NCBI GenBank assembly: GCA_012032855.1
Contig: JAAUQA010000095.1
Span: 1-9,244 of the forward strand
From: Candidatus Competibacteraceae bacterium
Lineage (GTDB): Bacteria > Pseudomonadota > Gammaproteobacteria > Competibacterales > Competibacteraceae
DNA: 9,244 nt
Direction of reading: 5' to 3'
Of the stretch, positions 1 to 5,627 are shown one piece after another. The notes beneath the pieces were generated by a model that was given only the letters and a program-made list of their open reading frames with translations, was not told where the DNA came from and did no database searches. The number at the start of each line of letters is the position of its first letter. Position 1 is the first letter of the stretch. The position numbers and the translations under genes are program-made.

Positions 1-1
1 A

Positions 2-625
2 TGGCGAGTAGGCGGTCAAATGAACAACCTGCTCGTGGCAGAACTCCAGCATCGCGGGCTGTTGCAAGTAGGGATGGAGTTCGATCTGGTTCATTTCCGG
101 TTTTAGCCGCGCTTCGTCAACTAAAGTTCGCAACTTAGCGATACTGAAATTACAGACACCAATATGTCGGCACAGTCCCTTGTCAACCAACGCTTGCATG
201 GCGTCCCAAGTCTGCGATACCGGTAAGTCGTCGAGTGCGATTAGGTCTGCAGCGGTTTTGGGAAAGGAAACGCTGTTCTTAAATGCGACCGGCCAATGCA
301 TCAGATAAAGATCAAGATAATCCAGTTGCAGGTCGGCAAGGGTCTTTTCTAAGGCAGGTTGCACGTCCTCGGGTGCATGGGCGTTACTCCATAGTTTCGA
401 CGTGATCCATAATTGACTACGGGTAACGATGCCCGCCTGGAAGGATTCGGAAAACGCTCGACCGATTTCAGCTTCGTTGTCGTAGGCGGGCGCGCAATCT
501 ATATGCCGATAACCGAGGCGCAAGCCCTCTTTAACCGCATGGTAAACGTTGCCAGGTGCTGACTTCCAGGTTCCCAAACCCAGCATAGGCATTTGATCGC
601 CGTTAGCGTATGCGAGTGTCTTCAT
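2..625 (-). CDS. Aldo/keto reductase (3' part cut by window edge)
   Basis: NAD(P)H-dependent cytosolic oxidoreductase that reduces aldehydes and ketones; the substrate cannot be told. The frame is open from the ATG at 625 to the window edge, giving 208 residues of an expected 310 or so. The N-terminus has the AKR opening (GLGTWKSAPG, residues 16-25). The full catalytic tetrad sits at the positions usual for the family: Asp43 and Tyr48 in RHIDCAPAYDNEAEIG, Lys77 in ITSKLW and His110 in LMHWP. GVCNFS and NQIELHPYLQQ, the typical barrel strands, follow. The C-terminal cofactor-binding segment lies outside the window. The start codon overlaps the stop of the upstream GNAT gene (ATGA), so the two are probably co-transcribed and translationally coupled. 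Family assignment is firm; physiological role is unknown. Confidence 0.95.
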   Translation of the reverse strand, partial: MKTLAYANGDQMPMLGLGTWKSAPGNVYHAVKEGLRLGYRHIDCAPAYDNEAEIGRAFSESFQAGIVTRSQLWITSKLWSNAHAPEDVQPALEKTLADLQLDYLDLYLMHWPVAFKNSVSFPKTAADLIALDDLPVSQTWDAMQALVDKGLCRHIGVCNFSIAKLRTLVDEARLKPEMNQIELHPYLQQPAMLEFCHEQVVHLTAYSP

Positions 626-1140
626 CGTGGTTTCTCCGCTTGTTGGGTTGGTAGGCAACAGTCTGCCCGGCTAAGCCGGTACACAAAACACGCTTGGTCA
701 CCAAAATATCGGCGTTCGAGAAATTTGAAGCCCAGCCGTTCATAGAAGCGATGCGCACGGGTGTTACTCGCCAACGGATCAATGAGCACGTGGGTCACCT
801 CAGGATCGGCGAAACAGCGGGCAATGGCAAGCCGCATCATCGTGGTTCCGTAGCCTTTGCTGAGATTTGCCTCTGCGCCGATCCAGATATCTATCGCACG
901 AAGTCCGGCAGGGACATCTCCCCAATAGTGGCTTTCCTCAAGTAATGGATCAATGATTTGAATAAATCCAATGGGGCATCCGTCGATTTCAGCGACCAGT
1001 TGCTCTCGCCAATCCGGGTCGCGGTCCAATTCGACTTCCCAAGCCCAGTCATCGTCGGGATCGGAAGCGATGACATGAGGCTGTTCATCCCAATGTCGCA
1101 GCAGTTCGAGGTCTGCCGTGGTTGCTGAACGCAAGTTCAT
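622..1140 (-). CDS. GNAT N-acetyltransferase, aminoglycoside 6'-N-acetyltransferase-like
   Basis: 172-residue acetyl-CoA-dependent N-acetyltransferase. The acetyl-CoA loop is visible as LSKGYGT (about residues 93-99, the Q/RxxGxG/A motif). The following block DPEVTHVLIDPLASNTRAHRFYERLGF is the part most like AAC(6') enzymes, which carry a DPEVTKIQTDPSPSN-type stretch and a similar RAIRCYEKAGF helix. The region before it (GLRAIDIWIG) also fits that group. Many chromosomal members of this subfamily do not confer resistance, so aminoglycoside modification is only a possibility. The ATG at 1140 is preceded by no strong Shine-Dalgarno sequence. The stop overlaps the start of the aldo/keto reductase by ATGA, suggesting a two-gene operon whose products might act on related small molecules (inference). 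Confidence 0.88.
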   Translation of the reverse strand: MNLRSATTADLELLRHWDEQPHVIASDPDDDWAWEVELDRDPDWREQLVAEIDGCPIGFIQIIDPLLEESHYWGDVPAGLRAIDIWIGAEANLSKGYGTTMMRLAIARCFADPEVTHVLIDPLASNTRAHRFYERLGFKFLERRYFGDQACFVYRLSRADCCLPTQQAEKPR

Positions 1141-1201
1141 CGTTAAGGCTACTCAGCGTTAGTGACTAGCTGCCAATGAAAGAACGACATGGCGCAAATC
1201 T

Positions 1202-1723
1202 TCACTGATCCGAATGATTAACGAAGATTAGTTCCTGGCTGGGAAAACCACGTTTTTTCGCTGCCGCGACAAATCTATTGGTCAATTCTTCGCTAACAGT
1301 CGGGGTTCTTGATAAAAACCAAAGATAAGACTGATTCGGTCCAGAAATGAAGGCGTATTGGTAATTATCTTTGTCTAGCTCGAAAATAACATAAGAACCA
1401 TAAAATGGGCCGAAAAAAGAAACCTTCAAATACCCTTCATCTGCTGCACGGGCAAAATAGGCTTTGCCTTCCGCTTCATTCCATTCATTATCTTCAACTG
1501 AGAAACCCCGATTCAGAACCCGTACACCGCCATCCTCACGAAGTGAATATTCAGCGGTTACTTTTTCTAAGCCACGTTCGAAAGAATGATCTAGTCGAGC
1601 AATCTCATACCATTTACCCAAGTATCTTTCGAGCTCAAAATCTTTGACCGGTGTTACTGTCTCAGGGTATCCCATACAGCCGGTCAGTAGTAATGACGAA
1701 ATAGCTACAATAAATTTTCTCAT
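1202..1723 (-). CDS. blc: Outer-membrane lipocalin lipoprotein, Blc family
   Basis: 173-residue bacterial lipocalin, an 8-stranded beta-barrel lipoprotein that binds fatty acids or lysophospholipids at the outer membrane and is linked in relatives to envelope stress. The N-terminus is a lipoprotein signal peptide (MRKFIVAISSLLLTGC) with lipobox LTGC and lipidated Cys16. Position +2 is Met, not Asp, so sorting to the outer membrane is expected. The first structurally conserved region is YLGKWYEIARLD (residues 34-45, with the invariant GxW). The C-terminal block SYLWFLSRTP supplies the conserved Arg. Length agrees with E. coli Blc (177). A lipocalin of this type (VlpA) is known as a cassette gene in the Vibrio cholerae integron. 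No clear ribosome-binding site precedes the ATG. Confidence 0.93.
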   Translation of the reverse strand: MRKFIVAISSLLLTGCMGYPETVTPVKDFELERYLGKWYEIARLDHSFERGLEKVTAEYSLREDGGVRVLNRGFSVEDNEWNEAEGKAYFARAADEGYLKVSFFGPFYGSYVIFELDKDNYQYAFISGPNQSYLWFLSRTPTVSEELTNRFVAAAKKRGFPSQELIFVNHSDQ

Positions 1724-1811
1724 GATCGTATGTTATTGTTCATGCAAAGTGAGATAGAGAAGAACTACACTTAGGCCTCAGCGAGTTACATTATGGGTTA
1801 GCCCCAGCAAT

Positions 1812-2417
1812 CTATGCTCTGATGATGACAAAGACGCCTACGGAAATCATGACACAGGCCGCTGCAATGGTCATTTTGGCTCCTGCTTTAACTCCAAAGA
1901 ATGTACCTGCCCTATCGGCCGCATATGCTATAGCGAGTTTCACCCCACCAACCGCTAGGATAGTGACTGCAGAAGCGATCCCGATGTCGAGGTATGACAT
2001 TGCGTGCAAATCAAGGAAAGCGGGCAAAAAGCCCAGATAGAATAAAACTGCTTTCTGATCCCCCAAAGTAATGAGTAAACCCGACATGAAGCTGGATCGT
2101 ATAGAAGAGGCCTGTGTGTGGGCGACTTCTGTCGGTCTTGCTTGCCACATGGCAATGCCCATCCAGATCAGATAAGCACCGCCGAGGTACTTAACCAAGA
2201 AGAAAAAGTTGCCCATCGCTTCAACCAGAAGCGCAAGACCAAATATAGCCAGCATGATGAACAACAAATCCCCGACTACGATTCCTAAGGCGGTAAACGC
2301 GCCTTGGACGAAGCCAAATGAAGCCGACCTAGCCGATACTGCCAAAACACTAACGCTTGGTACTGCAGCAAGAACCACCATCGCACCAAAAAGCGCCGCA
2401 GTATTAGTCAATGTCAC
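1812..2417 (-). CDS. LysE/RhtB family amino-acid exporter
   Basis: 201-residue inner-membrane protein predicted to export amino acids or derivatives. It has about six hydrophobic segments: near residues 5-27, 37-65, 70-88, 108-132, 139-165 and 178-199. The motif YLGGAYLIWMGI (about residues 77-88) is the family's conserved G-x-x-Y-L-x-x-x-G element after helix 3, and PSVSVLAVSARSASFGFVQG matches the N-terminal P-x-x-x-x-x-x-x-R region. The start is GTG at 2417; no Shine-Dalgarno is apparent, and an in-frame TAA lies 18 nt upstream, so a longer form is excluded. An ATG-GAG-CAA-TAA minimal frame precedes it in the same register. Substrate cannot be inferred. Confidence 0.9.
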   Translation of the reverse strand: MTLTNTAALFGAMVVLAAVPSVSVLAVSARSASFGFVQGAFTALGIVVGDLLFIMLAIFGLALLVEAMGNFFFLVKYLGGAYLIWMGIAMWQARPTEVAHTQASSIRSSFMSGLLITLGDQKAVLFYLGFLPAFLDLHAMSYLDIGIASAVTILAVGGVKLAIAYAADRAGTFFGVKAGAKMTIAAACVMISVGVFVIIRA

Positions 2418-2496
2418 GGGACTGACAACACTTTATTGCTCCATGGAACATATACGAATTTAAGGACACTTTGTGCTGAGTGGGTAATATTTTCGA

Positions 2497-2922
2497 TCAT
2501 GATTCAGTAAGCTTTTCGCTAAAGTGATAACTGGCAATGGTGAATCCATGCTGAAAATAGAATTTATGCGCTTTACCGCGATGAGTACCTGAGTCGAGAT
2601 GGTAGAAGTTACAACCCGAGCGAGTCGCCTCTTCTCGTAACCAGTGTAATAATTCTGCGCCGAAACCTTTGGAACGAAACTTGTCAGATGTAACAAGATC
2701 ATCAATATAAAGATTTTTCCCCATGAATAGATTGGTGTATAGGCGATAACCTGCAACGGCGACAACTTCATCATTAGCCTTAATAAGTGCAAGCTTATAT
2801 CCTTCTTTCTCCATGCTTCTGACAGTAGCTAGAAACTCGTCCCTTTCTAAATGAGGACGTAATTCGACCATCACATCGAAGCAATCTTCTATGTCTTGAT
2901 CCGTTATTGCTTGTTTGATCAT
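2497..2922 (-). CDS. GNAT family N-acetyltransferase
   Basis: 141-residue acetyltransferase of unknown substrate. The acetyl-CoA loop is FRSKGFGAEL (about residues 83-92), after the strand YIDDLVTS. Then comes YHLDSGTHRGKAHKFYFQHGF, a C-terminal pattern typical of the small soluble GNATs in which SG-THR-AHxFY contacts acetyl-CoA. The ATG at 2922 has a good ribosome-binding site (AAGGA, 6 nt spacing). A plausible extended -10 promoter lies about 45-70 bases upstream, consistent with its own transcription unit. Toxin-antitoxin type GNATs were considered, but no RHH/DUF1778 partner gene is adjacent. Confidence 0.9.
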   Translation of the reverse strand: MIKQAITDQDIEDCFDVMVELRPHLERDEFLATVRSMEKEGYKLALIKANDEVVAVAGYRLYTNLFMGKNLYIDDLVTSDKFRSKGFGAELLHWLREEATRSGCNFYHLDSGTHRGKAHKFYFQHGFTIASYHFSEKLTES

Positions 2923-2966
2923 GTTAATTCCTTAGCCAATGAATTTCGCGTGCGGTCTCTTCACCG

Positions 2967-2994
2967 ATAATAACATGGGTAAGACTCGCTGTAA
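2967..2994 (-). promoter_or_regulatory. Candidate sigma-70 promoter for the GNAT gene at 2497-2922
   Basis: On the minus strand, TTACAG (-35, 4 of 6 matches) and TATTAT (-10, 5 of 6) are separated by 16 bases. The -10 is preceded by TG one base away (extended -10). The spacing to the ATG at 2922 is suitable for a 5' leader of roughly 35-40 bases. Read by eye only. Confidence 0.35.
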
Positions 2995-3061
2995 TTACAA
3001 ATTTTATTGACGAGATTTACGGGGTGAGAGAGCGTCAAGTTGCCTTCTACACAATTGCGCG

Positions 3062-3574
3062 TTATCCGAAATAGGAAAAGATGATATGGTCTACCTCATT
3101 AAATTCGAAACAGACGACTTCATGCATTCCCATTTTTTCGTGAGCGCGTAGGGATGCCAGGTTATCTTGTCGGACGAATAGGATGCCCTCGCGTCTTGGC
3201 TCTAAGCGCCGCAACACTGTGAACATAGCCTGTGCTAATCCCTTGCCGCGCTCTTGTGCAGCAACGCAGATTGGGCCATAAACGTAAGCATCGTCTGTAC
3301 CGGGATAGGCAGCCAGCATTGCACCGATAATCGGAACATCGGCATTCATTGCCCGTGAGCTTGTCATCAGAAAGCCAGTGATGCGACCGTTGCAGCGCGC
3401 GACAATAAGCGGCATGTCGGTCATCATGGTGACGATTCGTGATCGAGGTAGTTTGGCCGATAAACTACCTCCATTCTCGGGCTGATTTGCTGTCTGAAGT
3501 TCAAGGATGCCGTCAAGGTCAGCTTCGGTGGCTCGGCTGATCTCCACTAGTATCTCTGCATGGTGTTCTCTCAT
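3062..3574 (-). CDS. GNAT family N-acetyltransferase
   Basis: Acetyltransferase of about 170 residues, substrate unknown. The N-terminal strand EISRATEADLDGILELQ is a typical GNAT opening. GPICVAAQERGKGLAQAMF carries the acetyl-CoA binding loop (Q-E-R-G-K-G-L-A), followed by FVRQDNLASLRAHEKMGM, the helix that packs against CoA. I prefer the ATG at 3574. The frame can be extended to a TTG at 3610, but the added residues (MSSIPWIRTRRF) do not look like the family. A GTG at 3547 (VEISRAT) would also give a normal-length protein. None has a strong ribosome-binding site. It is the rightmost gene of the minus-strand accessory run. Confidence 0.87.
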   Translation of the reverse strand: MREHHAEILVEISRATEADLDGILELQTANQPENGGSLSAKLPRSRIVTMMTDMPLIVARCNGRITGFLMTSSRAMNADVPIIGAMLAAYPGTDDAYVYGPICVAAQERGKGLAQAMFTVLRRLEPRREGILFVRQDNLASLRAHEKMGMHEVVCFEFNEVDHIIFSYFG

Positions 3575-3756
3575 GAAACGCCTAGTTCGAATCCACGGGA
3601 TGCTTGACAAAACTCATTTGTGTTAACAATTGTAATTCCTTTTGCAAGGGTCCAGACGGTATCGAAAATCGCTCAACATATTTACTTAATAAACAAAAGA
3701 AAAAGGGGTAAAAAATCTTCATTTTGATATTTGTTAATATGGCGTATACAGGGGTT

Positions 3757-3915
3757 TCAATCTGCGTTTATGATCCAAGCAGGACGCTCTTGGGAAGAAT
3801 CGACCCTAACCACATGATTTGTATAAATAGAAATGGGTTTATTCGCAGAATCCCCAAATACCCAGAATTGAGAACCCTGAAACCTCTTTTCCTCTTCTCC
3901 TTGACCCCTTCTCAT
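3757..3915 (-). CDS. Possible 52-residue orphan ORF
   Basis: Weakly supported frame beginning MRRGQGEEEKRF and ending AWIINAD. The ATG is embedded in an AGCGTTATG word that is repeated 19 bases upstream at the attC-like element, so the ORF begins almost immediately after the putative cassette boundary, as cassette genes often do. No domain, signal peptide or membrane segment is recognised, and the ribosome-binding site is poor. A frame on the opposite strand is also open through much of this stretch, so coding on either strand is doubtful. Confidence 0.2.
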   Translation of the reverse strand: MRRGQGEEEKRFQGSQFWVFGDSANKPISIYTNHVVRVDSSQERPAWIINAD

Positions 3916-3930
3916 AACGCTTTCTATGAC

Positions 3931-3974
3931 ACATAACGCTAAGGTCAAACGCCCGCTGGGACGCCTTATTGGAC
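3931..3974 (-). repeat. attC-like integron recombination site (short or decayed)
   Basis: Read on the minus strand, the element starts GTCCAAT (near the R'' consensus RYYYAAC, with C to T at the end) and continues AAGGCGTCCCAGCGGGCG, much like the AAGGCGCTCCAGCGGACG start of many integron attC sites. It closes with GACCTTAGC followed by GTTATGT (near R' GTTRRRY). TAAGG and CCTTA pair, and CG-CCC pairs with GGG-CG around a short loop, giving the imperfect hairpin expected of attC. The stop codon of the upstream frame overlaps its first arm, the usual cassette arrangement. At 44 bases it is shorter than the normal 57-141, and no integrase is in view. Confidence 0.45.
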
Positions 3975-4227
3975 AACAAAGTCATACCATCGAAATGGCT
4001 CTGGAAGCGCTGGCGGACCATACACAATTTGAATGACACGACGTTTTTCACTAGAGTCCTTGCCAGTGAGTTGATCAGTTACTTGATCAAAAACTGCTAG
4101 CTCATCCAGCGATAGCATACCTTCGATAATTCTGTAACCATCATCGTTCAACTGCAAGAGCTTCTCTCAATGTTGCCCAATGCTCATGATCAGCTGAATC
4201 CCTTTATTTATCAATCGTGCAGTCCAT
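3966..4227 (-). pseudogene. Broken PhyH-like (phytanoyl-CoA dioxygenase-like) N-terminal fragment
   Basis: An ATG at 4227 with a strong AAGGAAG just upstream opens a frame that stops after MDCTIDK. The same frame then reads DSADHEHWATLREALAVER, and after a one-base shift near 4150 continues LNDDGYRIIEG, MLSLDELAVFDQVTDQL and so on to a TAA at 3966. The GYRIIEGMLSLDEL segment resembles the opening of PhyH-type Fe(II)/2-oxoglutarate dioxygenases, but the H-x-D...H iron ligands and the rest of the roughly 250-residue fold are absent. A stand-alone 63-residue ORF from a TTG at 4157 is the alternative. Family resemblance is tentative. Confidence 0.35.
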
Positions 4228-4300
4228 CTTCCTTTCCATATCCACTCGTTATGTTCTATGCTCCTGGCCTTTGTTAGTGTCAAGTACACGCTTGAAATCC

Positions 4301-4305
4301 AGGAG
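4301..4305 (+). promoter_or_regulatory. Ribosome-binding site fixing the lrgA start
   Basis: AGGAG lies 9 bases before the ATG at 4315. It selects this start over an ATG at 4258, whose extra 19 residues are not part of the family. Confidence 0.75.
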
Positions 4306-4314
4306 ATCCATCTG

Positions 4315-4686
4315 ATGGGAATAGTGCTAGGGATGATGCTCATCCTAATGTGTCAGCTGCTCGGCGAGGCGTTGGTTTTGCTATTCGATTTGCTGATTCC
4401 CGGTCCGGTTATCGGGATGTTACTGCTGTTCGGCATTTTGCTGATTCGCGGTCATATCCCGGCGTCCTTGGATCAGGCCTCCTCGGCTTTGCTCAATCAT
4501 CTAGCGCTTTTCTTTGTGCCGGCCGGAGTTGGGGTGATGTTGCACTGGCAGCATGTTGGCAAGGAGTGGATGCCTATCGCAGTTGCCCTGTTGCTCAGCG
4601 CGGTTATCACCCTCGCAGTGACCGCGCTGATTATGAAAGTGATGATGATCTTATTCAGGAAGCCATCCGCCTATGACGGGAAATGA
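4315..4686 (+). CDS. lrgA: CidA/LrgA family holin-like membrane protein
   Basis: 123-residue inner-membrane protein of the LrgA/CidA family, related in topology to phage holins. In Gram-positive bacteria the family influences murein hydrolase activity, and later work links it to pyruvate or other small-metabolite transport; its role in proteobacteria is less clear. Four hydrophobic segments are visible, near residues 2-18, 23-40, 57-75 and 83-107. LLIPGPVIGMLLLF (about residues 25-38) is the signature block, and ALFFVPAGVGVM is the second. It overlaps lrgB by 14 bases, so the pair is translationally linked. Length is normal for the family. Confidence 0.92.
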   Translation: MGIVLGMMLILMCQLLGEALVLLFDLLIPGPVIGMLLLFGILLIRGHIPASLDQASSALLNHLALFFVPAGVGVMLHWQHVGKEWMPIAVALLLSAVITLAVTALIMKVMMILFRKPSAYDGK

Positions 4687-5404
4687 TTTATTCGGCCTGT
4701 GGGTCTACTTGTCCGCTTCGCCGCTGCAAGCGCTCACGATTACACTACTTGCCTTTGTTATTGCCCAACGCTTGTTCCTTGCGGTCGGTTCCAATCCGTT
4801 GGCCAATCCGGTGTTGGTCGCCATCGTCCTCTTGATCGCCTTTCTCTGGCTGACTAAAACGCCTTACGACGTGTATTTCGAAGGCGCGCAGTTCATCCAC
4901 TTTCTGCTCGGACCGGCTACCGTGGCGCTGGCGATTCCCTTGTATCGACAACTGGATAAACTGCGTCGACTGTGGTTGCCCATTCTGGTGGCCATCGTGG
5001 TTGGGGCGACCACTGCGACGTTAAGCGCAATTGGTTTAGCCTGGAGTCTGGGAGGAAGCTTGAAAACAATACTTTCCTTGGCTCCGAAATCCGTGACAGC
5101 GCCGGTCGCCATGGGCATTACGGAGAAAATCGGCGGCGTACCCTCGTTGACGGCGGCATTCGTGATTTTACCGGCATTATCGGTGCGGGGTTGGGCACTC
5201 ATTTGTTCGACTTGTTGCGCATCCGCGATGATAGCGTAAGGGGTATCGCGATGGGGGTTACCTCTCATGGCATCGGTACAGCGCGAGCGTTCCAGGTCAG
5301 CTGGGAAATGGGGGGCTTTCTCGGGGCTCGCTATGGCGCTTTCGGCGGTGGCCACATCGGTGATCGTCCCCTGGCTGCTGGTATGGCTGGACTTGCGCCC
5401 CTAA
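4673..5404 (+). CDS. lrgB: LrgB family protein, two compensating frameshifts in the given sequence
   Basis: Polytopic inner-membrane partner of LrgA (antiholin-like). As given, the frame from the ATG at 4673 stops at 5239. Homology shows one base missing in the T-run at 5166-5169 (after SLTAAFVI the expected FTGIIGAGLG appears in the neighbouring frame) and one extra G in the run at 5310-5315. After that run the original frame resumes with GAFSGLAMALSAVATS and ends at TAA 5402-5404. The middle segment LLRIRDDSVRGIAMGVTSHGIGTARAFQ is the LrgB signature. The restored protein is about 243 residues, the normal length, so I treat the gene as probably intact with sequence errors. A start Shine-Dalgarno AGGAAG lies at 4657-4662, inside lrgA. 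Confidence 0.9.
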
Positions 5405-5439
5405 TGCCGCTTGAGCCGCGCTGCTGGCGGGGGTTGTTC

Positions 5440-5462
5440 ACCGGTAATCATGCCGGTTTTTT
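5440..5462 (+). terminator. Rho-independent terminator after lrgAB
   Basis: ACCGG (5440-5444) and CCGGT (5453-5457) form a 5-bp GC-rich stem with an 8-base loop, followed by a run of six Ts. It sits 36 bases after the restored lrgB stop. The short stem lowers certainty. Confidence 0.6.
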
Positions 5463-5463
5463 C

Positions 5464-5494
5464 CAAGTTATCCACAGAAGCTGTGGATAACTTG
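5464..5494. promoter_or_regulatory. Perfect 14-bp palindrome carrying two inverted consensus DnaA boxes
   Basis: Arms 5464-5477 and 5481-5494 are perfectly complementary around the 3-base spacer AAG. Each arm contains the strongest DnaA box, TTATCCACA: at 5468-5476 on the plus strand and at 5482-5490 on the minus strand. No T-run follows on the plus strand, so it is not an obvious terminator. It lies between the lrgAB terminator and the SDR gene, next to AT-rich sequence (5505-5550). DnaA binding is inferred from the consensus. Neither dnaA, dnaN nor gidA is nearby, so an origin is not implied. Confidence 0.6.
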
Positions 5495-5530
5495 CCCTTC
5501 CCGGTAAAAAAACTTAAACCTAACTGTAAC

Positions 5531-5559
5531 TTGAACAATTGGTGAAAAATTCGCCTATC
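5531..5559 (+). promoter_or_regulatory. Weak candidate promoter for the SDR gene
   Basis: TTGAAC (5531-5536) and CCTATC (5554-5559) are spaced by 17 bases, about 70 bases before the SDR start. The -10 is poor. Listed because a promoter is needed after the terminator and this is the best pair seen. Confidence 0.25.
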
Positions 5560-5627
5560 GTTTTGGGATGAAATTGACCTGGAATCCGGGCACAATTCGG
5601 CGGCACAAACCAACCATAGGAACCCCC

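Larger units (their letters stand above)
3611..4314. other. Gene-poor stretch with cassette-like remnants
   Basis: About 700 bases without a convincing intact gene. It is AT-rich at 3660-3740. It contains a possible orphan ORF, an attC-like element and a broken PhyH-like frame, listed separately. An 8-base inverted repeat (ACATAACG at 3931-3938, CGTTATGT at 4247-4254) brackets the broken frame. No transposase, tRNA or integrase is seen. It separates the minus-strand accessory run from the plus-strand lrgAB operon. Confidence 0.6.

Noticed and set aside
1141..1201. Possible attC in the spacer between lipocalin and the AAC(6')-like gene (a CTCAGC GTTAGT word resembles an L'-R' end)
   Set aside because: The word is in the wrong orientation for the minus-strand genes and there is no complementary AAC arm; the other end is also GTT-type, so the pair is direct rather than inverted.
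1724..1811. Recurring CTCAGC / TTAAGG words shared with the spacers at 1141-1201 and 2418-2496
   Set aside because: Only 6-7 bases match, with different order and spacing in each spacer; not enough to call a repeat family.
3581..3600. GTTCGAATCC word resembling a tRNA T-arm, possibly an island attachment site
   Set aside because: The flanking bases do not form the 5-bp T-stem and no acceptor, D-arm or anticodon arm is present, so there is no tRNA or convincing att remnant.
3619..3737. Possible inverted-repeat pair TTAACAA / TTGTTAA as a second attC at the end of the orphan ORF
   Set aside because: The arms are AT-only words in AT-rich DNA, the left one is part of a local palindrome, and no L'-L'' pairing is visible between them.
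3724..3936. 70-residue plus-strand ORF opposite the orphan minus-strand ORF
   Set aside because: No recognisable domain, no ribosome-binding site, and it runs into the attC-like element; probably non-coding.
4864..5355. 163-residue minus-strand ORF opposite lrgB
   Set aside because: Antisense shadow of lrgB with no family features; the plus-strand frames carry all the conserved LrgB motifs.
5464..5494. Chromosomal replication origin
   Set aside because: Only two DnaA boxes, no clustered additional boxes, no clear unwinding repeats and no dnaA, dnaN, gidA or parAB genes; kept only as a DnaA-box element.
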